A DNA stretch of 64,000 bases from Anarhynchus alexandrinus (GCA_008711295.1 VUYV01000291.1:943025-1007024); one strand, 5' to 3'; positions 23,294-38,000 are shown, counted from the stretch's first letter. Program-made: numbers and translations. Notes: generated by a model not told the origin, from the sequence alone.

Positions 23294-26200
23294 AATAGGC
23301 TGATAAATATAATCGTTGCCTTGCTGCATCTCAGAGCTGGGGTGGCCATGCTGCTCCAGCAGAAGGGCTTTAGTTGGAAGCCCATGAGGCTCTGCCTTGG
23401 CCTGGAGATGCCGAGAGCCACTGCGGATTAGCAAACCCTTGCCCTGAAGCAGTGAAGCCCAGAGGCTAAGAATATGCTCTGCAAACTTATCCTCGATATA
23501 CCTGGGGGACAGAGAGAGGGTCCTCCAGTAAAAGTCACCTTCTGCTCGCTTATAAATCTGCTGTGTGGCTGCAGGGAACTGAAGTTCCCTCCTGCTGATT
23601 TAAACAGAAAATGTTTTTCCCTGGTGTAAATCCACTGAAGTCAACACATTCAAGGAAGCCACATAAGGAGTGAATTTGGCCCAGGGAAGTGGATTTCACA
23701 GTCTCAGGTGGACATCAAAACATCAAAACTGTCCAAGTCAAATGGCCCTTGCAGTATAAGCCCTCTGCAATTTTATGGGGCAATGGAAAATGTAGTTGTT
23801 CCCTCACGTGAACAGCGTGCACTTTCTAGGCAAATATCTCGTGTTCATCTGAAAAACCACAAGAGACTCTGATTTGATTTGAAGGAGGCCTTTTGGGGAC
23901 AATGAAAACAAGTCCGTTTGAAGGAACTCTAGCTGAGTATCACGAGGTAAAGGCATCCAAGATCATTCATGTCTTTTGAAAACCATGCCTCTGTTCTTTC
24001 CCAAAACACCGAGCATGTGCACGGAGCTTGCTGAAACAGGTTTTTGCTCAAAAGACCATTTCTGTAAGAAGGACTGTGTTTTTTTAAACTAATGAAACAA
24101 AATATGGCAATATTTCTCATTTGCGAAAAATAAAAGAATAAAACCTACTTCCTTAAAGTTCTCATTCCTTCTTCACCTTTTGCCTCTCATAAGATAATAA
24201 AGACAAGTGAAAAAATACTGGGTTGGTACTCAACATTTGAAAACATCTTCACAGGATTTTTTTCAAACTTCTTGGGGAAATGCTTAGCTTTCTGACAGAT
24301 GATACATACCTCACTTATAGAACCATAAGCTCCTGCTAACTTGAAATCCCTCACACATGAAATGCACTTCAGTGGCCATTCTGTTCAGGAACAGTTCATC
24401 CTTGGGAAAATATTATTGCTGGAATGCTACGTGAGTCTACAGCTTAGAGCTGGAAGATGCATTTAAATTCTCTAAAGAGGCTTTAGGAATTCATAACAGA
24501 GCTTGATCTACCTTTGGGGGAGGGAATATGTCTTTTTTGCGCTGCAACAGCCGAAAGCATTAATTGGTTGATCTTTTTGCCAACAATTCATTACATTTCA
24601 TTATGTGCCTTTTGTGTGCCTGTTCTGCTGCCCCAGTGCCTGGCTGAATATTTCCTAATATTTCCTAGCTTCAGGATGGCATCTTTGAAAGGGGGAGAGG
24701 GGCTCTAGCAGTTGCTCTGTTCCCAAAGAACGAAAGCAAAGCCCAAATTAAATGGGAAAATGACTGTCACCACAATGATAATCAAACTGCAAACTGTATT
24801 AGCATTTTTGCTCTGGAAGCTCTGGAATGAGGCAAAAAGACGCATGTCTTCCAATAAAATAATTACGTTATAATGAGACTGCCCTAATGTGTTCAGTAAG
24901 AGAAACTGTCGTTAAGGCTGACTTAAATGGAAGCGCACAGGCAGAACAAGTAGCCTAAACGACAGTTAGGCTCCATATTTTCTTCGCCAGTCTGGAAGAT
25001 TAGGATCAGTGTGGTCACAGCAAGACGCAAGTGCAAAATCCAGATCCTGATTTCAGGTTTTCCCTCAAGAGGCGGAGAATATACAGAGGAAGGCTTTTGA
25101 TTCAGATTCCTTTTGTAAAGGAAACGTGTAAGTCTCTTTCTTTATCTGTTCACTCTGGTTCCAACAAGTAAATAACCTCAGCCTCCCTGATCCCTGAGGA
25201 ACGATGATTTACAACACTGGTAATGTGCGCTGAAGAAAAATACAACTTGTTCCTGAAAGCCGCTGATTAAAGTGATCATAGCAAAGCAAAATAACTCAAG
25301 GCTTCCTCCTTTTATCACTCATACCTGCTTTACCCCGTGTTACTCCGCTCAGCAGCGCTGGCTCCGATTTAATCTGCAGGAAGGGCACCTGTCCGCAATG
25401 CTGATCAACACAATTCAGCTTTCGCAAACATTTACCGGTGCCAAGGGACCCTCTGGTAATGATTTTAGCAGAAATATTTTTAAGAAAATGAATTGCTAAA
25501 ATATAACTTCCACAGAGACAGCACCAGGATAAAAAAAAAAAAAAGATGATGAAACCATAGTATCCACTGCCTCCTCCCTGCGAAGTAGCGCTGCGAAGGG
25601 TAAGAGCTGTTGAAGCGGGAGGGAAGTACAACCTGGCAGATCTGCTCAGTCCTGTCTCATCCACCATCACTGCCGCAGTCTCTGCCAGGAGACTGTCACA
25701 GGGGAGATCCATGAAGGGCAAAAGCTGCTAGCAATGGAATTGAGCATTCAATTCCCATTTGGGCAATTGCAAATCTTTTTCCTGGTCTCTCTCCCCTCTC
25801 TTGTTGCCTCCTTGCACTGCCCCAGGAATTGGGTGAAATGCTCTTCTCGTTTTCCTCCACTGCAGGTTATAGCCCTCATGGAGAGCAAAGACCCAAGTGC
25901 AGAGTGTTTGGGGAAGGCTTCGGGAACCCAGACCATTTCCATTCTAGAAATTGAAAATCAATTGAGAATTGAGAAATTGAAGAAATTTGGGCTAGAAAGA
26001 ACTCAAGAGTTCCCCCTACACTAGTGAATCTCCCTAGCCAGGGCAAGGTCTATATGATGCCATTCCTGGCAGGCGTTTGAGAAGGCTTCCACTGATGGAC
26101 GCTGCATGACTCCCCAGAAAAAAATACACTCATGCTGCCTCCACAGCCAGTACAAATTTCCCCTTGTACCTAACCTGAACCCACTACTTTGCTCCACCAT

Positions 26201-26828
26201 GGACACGGAGGACTATTTAGTGTCCCTACATCTACTTTGCACACATACAAGGCCTGTAGTCCCTCCACACAAAGCACACCTTTTGCTGGTGGGCTTTTCC
26301 ATCTCCCAGCCATCCAGCAAGGTCCAGCGACTAGAAGCTGGAACGTGACCTATTCGGGTTAGAAACAGGGTGCAAATTCAAACACCACAGGTAGTTTAAC
26401 AACTGGGACAATTTACCACAGGCTGTGCTGGCATCTATGATGGGCAGTTTAAAATTAGGGTACCGGATGTTTTTAAATGATCGCTGTGTTTCAAAAAGGA
26501 ATTAATTCAGAAACATCCTCTACTTAGTGTTTACCCTGCATCACTGTGCTGTATTATCCTATAATTGGTTGTTAGGTCAGGATTGCAACCTGGCGGGTTC
26601 CTCTTCCTTGCCTAATTAGTGTTTCTTCCTCACTGCTCAGCGCGGGACTTGTTTTTTCCCCCTACAGATCTCCATCTCCCGTGTACGCCCCCTCACACCG
26701 CACACCCATTCCCTCTCCCCCCGACAACCCTCCAGCCCTCCGCGTGCAGAAGAGCTGCTGTTTGCTCAAGCGGACTGACACCAAGTTACTCACAAAACGA
26801 GCTGTTCAGCCTGACGCGCTTGAATTAT
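23294..26828. other. Intergenic, no recognised gene
   Basis: AT-rich, CpG-poor sequence with no coding frame longer than about 140 codons and no recognisable domain. An A-run lies at about 25531-25544. Nothing else is supportable. Confidence 0.55.
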
Positions 26829-27590
26829 GGAATCATAGAATGGTTTAGGTTGGAAAGGACCTTGAAGACCATCGAGTTCCAACCCCCCTGCCATAGGCAG
26901 GGACACCTCCCACCACACCAGGCTGCCCAAGGCCACCTCCAGCCTGGCCTTGAACACCTCCAGGGATGGGGCCTCAACAACCTCTCTGGGCAACCTGGGA
27001 CAGTGCCTCACCACCCTCACAGGGAAAAACTTCTTCCTCATGTTCAATCTAAACCTGCCCTCTTCCAGTTTGAAGCCATTCCCCCTCGTCCTATCACTCC
27101 ATGCCCCAGTAAAAAGTCCTTCCCCAGCTCTCCTGGAGCCCCTTTAGGGACTGGAAGGCCGCAAGAAGATCTCCCCGGAGCCTTCTCTTCTCCAGGCTGA
27201 ACAGCCCCAACTCTGTCAGCCTCTCCTCAGAGGAGAGGTGCTCCAGCCCTCGCATCATCCTCATGGCCCTCCTCTGGACACGCTCCAGCAGGTCCATGTC
27301 CTTCTTCTGTTGGGGACTCCAGAGCTGGAGGCAGTACTCCAGGTGGGGTCTCACGAGAGTGGAGTAGAGGGGCAGAATCCCCCCCTCGCCCTGCTGGCCA
27401 CACTTCTGCTGATGCAGCCCAGGATGCGGTTGGCCTTCTGGTTGGATGGCACATTGATGGCTCATGTTGAGCTTCTCGTCCATCAGCACCCCCAGGTCCT
27501 TCTCCTCAGTGCTGCTCTCCAGCCATTCCCCGCCCAGCCTGTATTTGTGCTTGGGATTGCCCCGACCCAGATGTAAGACCTTGCACTTGG
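26829..27590 (-). mobile_element. CR1 LINE, longest copy in the window
   Basis: Minus-strand element of about 760 bp, from the ATTCTATG end at 26829 up to about 27590. On the minus strand 27094-27615 is open for 173 codons and encodes the ORF2 C-terminus ([69 protein letters not shown]). Between the MSHQCA and ILPLYS motifs the frame follows a shifted reading of the family sequence, so the copy appears to carry compensating indels and is not intact. It differs from the 16.96 kb copy at only a small number of sites. Confidence 0.95.
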
Positions 27591-30500
27591 ACGGTGGTTT
27601 CACCGTGGTTTTCAAGTGGTTTCACACTTGGCAGCCCAGGCGAATTTGCCATTCAGATACTGTACATTTCCCTCCCGCCTAATCGGCAGCTCCGCAGCGA
27701 CATGAGTCATTGGCCTTCCCCTCCTCTTAAGGCATGGACTTTCCTGGGGCTGAGCCAACACATGGCACTGCACAGAGGTGTGCCACGTGAAGACCTGGCG
27801 CTTGCGATGACAAATCCTCCCCTACTGCACGACCAGTCTGCTGCGCTGCACCTCGGCCCCGGCACTTGGCTTACGTAGGGTGTGAGTTCTTCTCAGCATG
27901 AGCCCTGCCTGTCTTCAGCTGCATGAAGTGCCTGTAAATCCACGGGGCGATAGCCAAAACACAGCACCGCCCTAGTCATCATGCAAATCTCTTCTCTCTC
28001 TAGCACCCTCAGCCAGGCTCAGCCAACTTCCTCCTGTATTTTGGCCGCAGAAACACAGCTCGTTTCTCATCCCAGCTAATGGTGCTGCTCTTGTAAAATC
28101 AGGTACGAAGGTCAGCTAAACCAGGTTCCCTTTGCCCTGTGAGCGACCACACGTGAATACTGTGTACCAAGTCCTAGACAGAGCAGTACCAGAAACACCA
28201 GACAACAACAACCTGGAAGGGGTTTGCGGAAACCCAAAATTAAACTAGACTGAGATGTCTGGCACGATGCATTAGGGGAGATTAGGAGACTTAATCTGCA
28301 TAGCTTGGCTGAACAGCACAACTTGACAGCTATAGCCTGGACGCAAAGAAAGACGAGAAACTGTACCCTGGTAATGAGGCGACACTAGTTTGGACAACGA
28401 GAGCTATTTGAGCAATTAGGAATGGGATGTGGTGCCTGGTTCACCCATATCTAGACACAAATTTGTAGAGCAGGGGAGGAAGCTTGACTCTGTGCTGCCC
28501 CTACACCTGAGTATACCCCTACTTCCAGAGCAAACAGAGCAAGCACTTGCTGAGGCTGCCCTGCCCTCAGCACCACCGCACGTCCCACAGTGTCTTGTGG
28601 GGACATTATTTGTCCCAGACAGGACACAGAGATCTTCGCAGATTCCTCCTTAGGATGACTTCAAGTTGTACATTGTGAGGCACTATGAGATGTGCCGTTT
28701 GTTGCATTAGGGCTGGCAACACGGCTGCAAGGAATGCAGCTCCTGGAAGACATGACGCTTTGGCTCTTCTGAGGACCACATTCCTTCCAACAGCACAGAC
28801 ATGGTTTACCCAAACAGCCTCAACCTTTGCTGGCCCTCAGGAGTGGGGGAATCTTATCAGATCAGCCTCTGATTTCCTCTGCTTCCACAGCACAATCAAG
28901 TATGCAAAGAAGTAAGATGACATTTTGCTTCTTGCAGAAAACAGCAGATAATTTAGTGAGATTAAAGAACAGCCTCCTCTCCCACATCGCCGCATGGCCG
29001 GGCAGTAACCTGGCTCTGCTGGAACGATGCTGCTCGAGCGCCCCTCTGTGGATCTGAGCTCCTCTTCCTCCCTCTCACAACTCTTCTCAATCCACCAAAT
29101 GATTTTTTAATTTTATTTTACTTTTTTAAAATACAGAGCCAAATTGCTCCTATTATACCGGGGCAGCACCTCTGAGTTCACTGAACTTGGCACTGAGCTG
29201 GGAGCTGGCCCAGCCAGAACTCTTACAGTTTCATCCTTTGATGGTGATATTTATGATACCTCTCAAGGCCTTTCTATAGTTTCCAGCAGCAAAATAGCTC
29301 AAATTGGCTCAGACCTACAGCTGCCTAGGGCTCACGGAGTGACCAGGAATGGAAGAATAGCTAGCAAGGGCATCATCTTTGGAATAAGCAATTAGGTGAC
29401 TCTGGTCCTCTCCAGAACGCGATGTGGAGCTCAGCACACAGCTCCATCACCAACATACATGTCAACACACTGATCATACCAATTTTTCTGTATCCCTTTA
29501 AAGAAGCAGGAAACAAATGGTCCCCTGCTGAAGTCATGAGTAAAAACAAAGGCTCTTCATCAGCCTCCTGCAGCTGCTTGTTGTTTTCCTTTCTCTGTGG
29601 AGCCTGCCAGCTCCTGGTTATCTTGGCCAAAGCACATGATTAGGGTTTTAGAGCAAATTCAATCTGCAAACAAACAAGCACATCTTGAGATGAATACACA
29701 CAAACTGGTGGATGCACAGTATGTCTAGCTGTTTAGGAGATCATGTCCTGCCTCTTCTTCTGATGCTAGGCAAGCCCTGCTCCTCTTCTGGATGGAAAGC
29801 AGATGGGGTAGGATTAAGGGCCCAGATCCCCAAGCCCTTTACATTTGGACAAATAGCAAGAATTAGACCCACTGCTGTTCGAGGGGCCACGTATTCGTTG
29901 TGCAGTGTGGGAAGCAATGCAGGAATGGAAATTCCTGCCCTGAGTAATCCCTTGTGCCCAGTTACGGCAGAAGGTCCATTGTTTCTTAACCTACCACAGA
30001 CACAAAATAATTAAGTTGTTACTGCCACCACAGCAAGAGCAGAAGAAAGGATCAAGGATTGTTCCTTGTTCACTTCAGTGCTGAACCAGGTGGCTCACTT
30101 TAAACAGGCGTTGAAGGTAGTTTGAGCTAACCCGCTTGACTTTGCACTGAAGCAGATGGCAAGTGCTCACACAACCCAGTATCAATATCCGTGACAATCA
30201 GATGAGCTGTGAAGCTGTAATCTCTGGCAGATGGAAAATGACAGCACAAAAGGCTTTACTATGGCCCTCAAAGCCCTTCACAAAGGTAGCAAATAGGAAG
30301 GTTTAATTCAAATAACTTGTCCTTCTCCAAAGCAAAACCAGGCATCTGAAACTGAAACGAGCGGAATGCTTCTCCCCTGTCCTACCTCCACAACAGAACG
30401 GTTGACTTTATTTCCAGGGGATGAGCTGAGACCTCTCATCAAAACTCAATCCAAACTAAGACAACTCACTATGAAAAACTGAAACGGGACCGTGGTATGG

Positions 30501-31594
30501 GAGCGTCTACATAGCTCAGCTGGAGCTGAATCCCTGGCACCCTGCATTGGTGCTTCGCTGACCCTTCGGGGGAGTCATTAGAGGGAGACCTGGAAAAAGT
30601 ACGGCTGACTCATGCACACAGATTGGAGTGGTTTCTGGCAGATTTGCCGGATTCTTTGTGGATTAGGCAGTCATCTTGGAAGCACAGTAAGTTGTAAAAA
30701 GACTGAAGCTTTCTCATGGCTTTTATGCTTAAGAAAGCATATGTTTGCTATGCTCGAGAATGGATGTTTTGGGTCACCTCCCCCAAAGCCCCTCAGGTTC
30801 CAGAGGGCCCCTGACTGCCTGAAGAGCAACAGATATGCCCAGTGCAAAACGCAGGTAGGCGGTCAGCCCCCAGCTGAGCAATCAAACTCTGCAGCTAACG
30901 TCTGGATGCTGCCAGTCTCCCACGGGACAACAGGCCTGAAAATACTGACTAGTGAAAGACTGACCGGAGACCTTGCGTAGTTTTTTGCCCCGTCTGTCAA
31001 GGGGCAAATCTACTCACAATACAATTCTGGATTAAGAAAAAAATACAGAGGTGCTTGGCCTTGCATTGCTCCTGCCAGTTCTTTGCCCTGTGTTGCCTGT
31101 AGGAGATATGCTTCAGCTTTTTCTGGCCTTTGACCAACATGCTGGCCGTGCTCCTGGCCTGTCTTTGGCTCAACACAGCCCTGACTTCTCCGAACCCCCA
31201 GCTTCTGTCCTGCTCCTCAGTGACATCAATTCAGGCTCTAACACCAGTTCTAGCCTGACCTTAACCCAGAGAGCTCATCCGCACATTTCCAGGCTGCAAT
31301 TCCTTAGCAGTCTTATCCCAGAGCTGCCTGCTTTGAAGTCAAAAGAAACAACTAGGCTGCGGAACAGCCTAGGTCAGGCCCAACACACTCTGCAGTGCCG
31401 CTGCTGCTTGGCTCTGCCTGCACTCTGGGGGATGCCACCTTCATGGCTGATTTGCCGCCTCTTGCTAAGCACAAGGATGCTGCTGTTGGCCCATCTGGGT
31501 CAGAGCAGAAGATAAGGCACACTGCTAAGCCCCAGCAACAGAAGGACAGAACATCAGAGCCTGATAAAACGCCAGTCCTGTGAAGAGTAAGAGA
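27591..31594. other. Intergenic, downstream of WDR93
   Basis: About 4 kb between the CR1 at 26.83 kb and the predicted end of the WDR93 transcript. No gene is supportable. The plus-strand frame at 31051-31515 (154 codons) has a leucine-rich start but no domain, and it lies against the WDR93 3' end. By eye, CpG becomes scarce from here into the WDR93 gene body. Confidence 0.55.
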
Positions 31595-31613
31595 CATTTA
31601 CTGGAGAAAAGGC

Positions 31614-31619
31614 TTTATT
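31614..31619 (-). terminator. Candidate poly(A) signal of WDR93
   Basis: TTTATT on the plus strand is AATAAA on the minus strand, about 405 bases beyond the WDR93 stop codon. No other canonical signal was noted between them. It would give a 3' UTR of roughly 0.4 kb. Confidence 0.55.
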
Positions 31620-32022
31620 AAGGAGGGACATTGTAACATACCATATTGCTCTGATGCTCCAGGTCTCTAAGGAGGACTCAGAGATCCAGCACAAATATAT
31701 AGCTGAACAACACATGGGTTGGGCCTGCCACCTCGGTGAGAGGCTTTTCCTCCCCCAAGACTCTTCCATCAGCAGAGTTTGTCTGTGATGAGGAGGGGTT
31801 GAGCCCTGCTGGGACAGGCTGAGGGTTCGGTAAGGAGAGAGGCAGGGCACTGACCTTGCGGCTGAGCAGTGGCGGGCAAGCCGCTATTTCGGATGACAAA
31901 TTGCCCCAGGCTGGAAAGCAGCAGGATGGATTTGAATAGAGTTGCTGTCAAAATACCAGTCTGGATCATGGGTCTGCAGGATCGTGATAGTGCAGGTCCT
32001 GGCCCTCAGGATGCAAGGCTGA

Positions 32023-35000
32023 CTACGGCTTCTTCTGTCCCTTCACCTTCTGTCTCTCCTTGTCCATGGCAGCAGCTTGTGCCTGCAGCTGACACCAGTA
32101 CTCAGGCAACTGCTCCCCAAGTCCCAGCAGGCTCTGCTGCCTAACGAGGGAAGAAAAGGGCAGTTAAAATAGTCCCTGCCATTACCCCAGTGCTCTGACA
32201 ACCCTAGCCTCGTTCCTCCAAGGGTCCCTGGGGTTCACTGCAAATTAAGCAGTTCAGACTTCTTGAGTCCAAAAAACCTCAGTGATTCCCTCATGCCCCT
32301 CAGCACTCAAGTTTACTGCTCTTGACAGCAATGACCTCCACATTTCCCTTTGCCTGTTGGCCTCTGTGGACACATGTCTCACTGCTCTGCTCTGGCTTTG
32401 AGCACTCGGTACCCAAGGAGCAAGGTATCCCTGGAGGTGACATCTCCCCAGTTTTTCTGGTATAAGGCAGACAAGAGTCTCCTCTCCGGCTTTATGAGAA
32501 GGAGGGACAGAACTGGTGGCTGGTAGCATAGGATGAAACTTTTCTGCACTTAACTAGCCAGACAACACCACAGGATTCACCCTGTAGACGCGGAATTAGG
32601 GAAGGCTACCAGGTGCTGTAAGGCCATACCTGCACCCACCTGTTCCATTTCAAATTGCAGAATTAAGGCATAGTCAAAAAAAGAGAGTATCACTGACAAG
32701 GATCTGGCTCCAAGTTCCCAAAAGAAGTAATTCAAGGACAAGGTCACCCAATAAGAGATGTCACATTGCCATCTAGTGACGGCATGAACTCAATGCACCA
32801 GCTAAGCTCTGCAGCCTCGGCCTGAGGATGCTGGGGACTTTCTTAAACGGAGAAACCTCCAACACGAATATGTTTAAACACCAAATGAACCTAGGAATGG
32901 AGGGGAGAAGCAAGGTACAAAGAGATCCCAGCTCTGCCTGGCTATGGGGTCAAAATGAAGAGGTAGACACTTAAGTGAGGATTATATTCCCTGACAAGCT
33001 TGCACAACCTATGTTGCACAAAAGCACATTAGAACTAGCAAACTCTCTCTACCTGGAGCGACAAGCCTGCCCCAGGCATCCTGACTTACAGCTGTTATGT
33101 TGTTCTAGGAAGGACAGAAGGGAGAGGAGGAAGGGTTCTGGGTGGCTGTCAGGAATTCAGCTACCTGAACCTTACCCAGACATAAATCTGCCACAGTGCA
33201 CAGAAGAACCGAAAAGCTCCAGGGTGAGATCTTGCATGGACCTGAGCAATACCACAGCTTACAATAATGCAGGTGCACTTACCTATCAGGCAGAAGGAGA
33301 ACCTTACCTATCATGTAAGAAAATGTTACATCTCTCAATCCATGGCAGGTTCTGCAAGGATTTGACAGGCAAATCTGGTTCCTTTGGGAAAGCCTCCTTC
33401 AGTGGGTAGGAGTTGAAGTCAAAAATGAAGATGGTACTGTGACTGGCTCTGCTCTGTGCCAATGCATCTGCCTGCTGCTGCTTGTCTCCTAGACAGAAAC
33501 AAGAACAGTGGGCTATTGCATCAGGAGTCACCCAATAAGAACAACTACCAAGGATCAGCGCACAGCTGAATGCACCCAGTGACCATGCAACTAAGACAAG
33601 TCCAAGGCGCTACCCACCTCGAAGCAGCAGGCACCAATTCACACTATCCACTGTGAAGACTGGCTGCCAGGGAGATGCTACAGCATGAGAAGGTGGAGTA
33701 CTGAAGCAGTAAACAATCTGTGATGTGGCCGTGTTCATCAGGGACACTGTGCCATCCCAGGAGAAGACCAGGGCCTGAAACAGCAAGTTGACACTTAGAA
33801 ACACATGCAAGAGAGGTCAAAAAGTATTTCCTGGAAAGGACATGGAATGACATTTAGGACTTCACATCCCCAACCATGATGCTGTTTTGACTGCCCAGTA
33901 GTCACAGGGCCACAGCAGATCAAGAACAGGCTGTGCAGTGAATTTGGACTGGAATTGCTACAGGCTGGGATTGGGAAGGGGCAGCAGTGCAGGTTAGAAC
34001 TGAACTAGATCCAGCCTTCTGCATGGCTGGGTCTGGCCAACTGCTTTTTGTCTTTTTCTCCCCACACCTGAAAACTTTCTGAGGCCACCTGAAAGATCTG
34101 GCTGGCTTTGTGCTTGCAACTTCTCCTCACCATGGTGCCCTCTCGTATTTGACCCTGATGCCTGAAGCTTCGTGCCTGGACCCTCTCACCTTTGCAGATG
34201 GACGTGTCCATGTGCAGAGGGCCTCCAGAGCCCACCTTAGTGGTCATTAGAGGACATGGGTACAAGGGGATACTGAGTAAGATCATAGAGGAGAAATCCT
34301 TTGGGAGTTACCAGCTACATACAGACCTGCAACAAAATAGGTGGGGGCTGGGAAAGGATGTGAGGGCAGTACCATATCTGATTGCCCTGTTCTTTATCTT
34401 CTAGGCACCCAGTTACAGCCATTGCTGGAAACAGGATCCTAGGCCAGATGGACCTGTGTTCTCACCCAGTTCTTAAGAGAGCTGTCAGTAATACTCACTG
34501 CACTGGGGAATGCCAGGACAGGCACCACGGCACTGACAGCAAGATTGGGATCTTCAGGCCTGTAAAACAGACTCAGGCTTATGCCACTGTTTCACATACC
34601 CGGCACATACTGAGACACTGTGACAATGACAATGGCGGTTTGTGGCACACAGGCTGGCATAAAGTTCCAGCCAAGCCCCTTCCCTATGGAGACAAAGCCT
34701 GCCTCCTCCGGGGCAGGAACCCCATCCCTGTGCATACCTGCCTAGGAACTATATTGGAGATACAAATCCCCTGCCTGCCATGGAGGCATGAAACCATAGC
34801 CTATAGAGCAGCAGCTTCCCCAAAGCTGACCCTTCTCAAACCAAGGGCAGAAGTGAACATAAAATTGATAGAAAGACGGCAAGATATGCTTATTCTGATT
34901 TCTAGGGGAAAGTGATTCTGGCAAGGGCAGAAGAGAGAAGAAAAAGTTCCCCTGGGTACCTGGCAGTAACCCAGCTAGTTGAACGTCAGCCCTGGAGCAG

Positions 35001-38000
35001 TGCTATAAGCACTTGTGTTCTAGTGCACAGAATAACCCAGAAACACCCCTAATTCTGGCATAACAATTGGATTTTAGCACTGGAACTGACTCCTAGCAAA
35101 ACCACACCTGCTACTGACAGCAGCATGGCAGACCTATCTGGGTAGAAGCAGTAGAAAGTTCTCTACCCCACAGAAATCTGGGGTGTCCTGCCAGACCTGA
35201 CCACTATACCACACAATTGCTTTAGCTGGAGTGAGGTCTGTCAGAGTCTACCTCACCTGTCTGCCAGGAGCGTGATGTTGGACTTCCCAGCCCTAGGTGC
35301 TTCCACCAAATACAAAGAGCTGTCTGTACATAGCACGAGAAGCTGCACGATGGGACAGGCAGGATCTGTACCAGGGCAAAGTGTCTCATTGCTGGCAGCT
35401 GCAGAACTCCGCAGGAAGTGGATACTACGGATGAAACGTTCCTCTAGAATGGCAGTCACAGACAGTGGGTATCCTGAGGAAGCAGGGGAAAAAAAAAAAA
35501 AAAAGACAGCAGTTTAGGAAGAAAAAGGACTGGCAATTTATCCAAGAAATGCTTAGTTTGGACTCTGGCCCACTCAGGGGCAGCAGGCACCAGAACAATC
35601 CTGATTGCAGAAGAAGATTCTTCTGCCAGGAGAATCCCTGCATCATGACAGGATGACACTAGCACTGATGGCAGCCTGGACTGTGATGCCACAACAGCCT
35701 CAAAGATGACCTGAGGGTGCTGTGGCAAAGCAGTGACTGTCTCGTAGCCTCAGGGCAAGACAGGTATCAGTCCTCGCTGCAGCCATTCACAGCCCCTGCA
35801 TTGCTATGGAAGGGAAGAGTTCTGTCAGGGCTGAGGCAGCCACACTGCGTTGGCAACTTCTGGCCAAGCATCCCATGAAGAAGTGAGTCCAAACTATTTT
35901 CAGATTTGCTTGTAAACTCACTGCCAGTCCTCTGTTCACACCAAGCCAGAACCTCAAATTCCTAGGGAAGGGAGCAATTTATCTACGGTGATCCCAATAC
36001 ACAGTCCCAAAGGGCAAGCTCACCTAGGTATTGATCCCAAACAGTTATTATTGCATCTTCACATGCCAATGCCAGGTACCTGGAGCAGGAGCTGACAGCC
36101 GAGCATGCAATTGGAGCTGCGCATGGCCACACAACATCAGGTTTTGGATCAGAATCTAAACAGAAAGACATGAAGAGAGAGAACTGTAAGAAGGTGCAGA
36201 GCATTCTCTCTCATGGTACCAGCTTCCAGTTTCCCAATAAAACACACACCATTCTGGGGTCTCCTGCCAGAGTGGCTTCACTCAAAATACATCCAGCCTG
36301 TGCAGCATGGAGCCCTACGATCCAGACTATCCTACAAGATATGGGGCAGCTCTCCTCCCCATTCCTGAATCATGAAGATCTGACTGAATGACAGCCACTG
36401 GCCACTGAATACCCCCACTCCCCACAAAGTGCTCTGCTAGAGAAAGGAGGACTTTCTTACCCACTTTCTCCTTGACTGGACGGTTAAGTAAGTACAAGCA
36501 GAGATTGTGGCTTCCATCCCAGTGCACACTGATGCCAGCTGGAACATCTGGTACAGAGAAGGGGACAATAAAAGAGAGAAGAAGATTGGAGACAAAGAAA
36601 GGAACAATCCAGGACACCAAAATACCATTAGAAAGCTCTCATTAGAGTTCTCACGGTTTCCCTGACAGGACTTATAGAAACTGCTCACGCAGAAACTAAA
36701 CCACAACAAACTCTCCCTTGTCTGTTATTTTTATCTTGTCTGCGTAGCCCTTCATCTTTTTTGGTGTTTTGAGTGGGTTTTTTTAACTATGGAGCTAAGT
36801 TAGTTTAACTCCGTGCCAGTGACTGACTTGTAAGTCTTAGGACTGACATTTTTATCCAGGCTTGTGTCTTTGGAGATGGAATTTATATAGTGAATCCAAG
36901 CCAGAGCCATTGAGCTGTAACTGGAGCTCAATATCATGTAACAACGTGCTTCATAGGTTAACAGCTTTTTGCCCATGTGGATTACCTGGCTGTACTTTCA
37001 TTTCAGGTCCCACCTGCAGGATCCGGCTAGGCAGGAGAATATGAAAAGTAGCATGTCTGAAAAAAAGGAATTAAGAAATATATGTAAAAGAAAGTCCTTG
37101 ATAAGTAGCCAGCACTGCAACAAGACCTGGAATGGCTCTAGCCCCCTGCCCTGAAGCCTTGGGATGAAGGAGGCAAAGCTAAGACAGAGACTTCCATCAA
37201 CACCTGAAAAGTGCCCTGTGTTGAAGCCTCATGGACTGAAATCCTGGTTGGTGCTCCCACTCACCTGGGGATCTCCTCCTTGCTCTCTCTCTCACCCTCA
37301 GCCTCCAGATACTCCCGATAAGTGCTGCGGAAGATTGCTTCCTGCTGCTCCCACTGGGAGTCCTTGATTAGGTGATCGTACCCCAAGCCAAGCATGCTGC
37401 CATCATCCACTTTCTTCAAGGCATCCAAAGGGCTTTTAAAGCTACTGCCTGGATTGGGAACACAAAGGGAAAAGGCACAGCCCTGGAGGAGCCGACACCA
37501 TGGAGCAGACACCACGAAGTGCTCAGAGGCACTTTGACCATCCCTCCTTCAGTGTAGCATCGTCTTGAAGGGGGACACACTGCATCTTCCTGGTAGAAGT
37601 ATTTCAACATTAAAAATATATTCTGTGGGAATTTCCATATCATTAGCCCACTTTCCAGTATTTGAAGGCAGGGACTAGGACAAGTAATCTGAGGACCCAG
37701 TTCACCTTGCCTTTCTGTGACATTCTCCCTGACAGTCTCCCTGACTCTCCCTCCCAGCTCCCTCCCTATTCTCAGCATTTTCCTATGAATCCAGAACTCA
37801 GAGTGGCGAACTAGGGGTGCTGTCAGGTTGCTAGCATCTAGGAAACAACCTCCTCCCTCTCTGGTGACAATGAAGCCAAGGGTACGTGACACCCACATTG
37901 AGACACACTGAAGTATTTTGTGCTAACAAAGGTGACATGTGAGATGGTCAGGTAAGAAGCAACTCCCACTACAGGATTACATGTACCTACAAAGACAGGT

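Noticed and set aside
30505..30560. tRNA-like text (TAGCTCAGCTGGAGC)
   Set aside because: It resembles a tRNA D-arm, but there is no matching acceptor stem and no GTTCGANTC T-arm at the right distance.
31051..31515. 154-codon frame with a leucine-rich start
   Set aside because: The beginning looks like a signal peptide, but no domain, cysteine pattern or splice partner was found, and it lies against the WDR93 3' end.
1..31594. Search for MESP1/MESP2 or another bHLH gene
   Set aside because: Synteny with mammals made this likely, but no basic helix-loop-helix sequence appears in any frame of the GC-rich patches.
34382..34915. 177-codon frame, plus strand, inside WDR93
   Set aside because: Opposite to WDR93 and covering exon 12 (34559-34499), whose splice sites and phase are good. 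It is a shadow frame.
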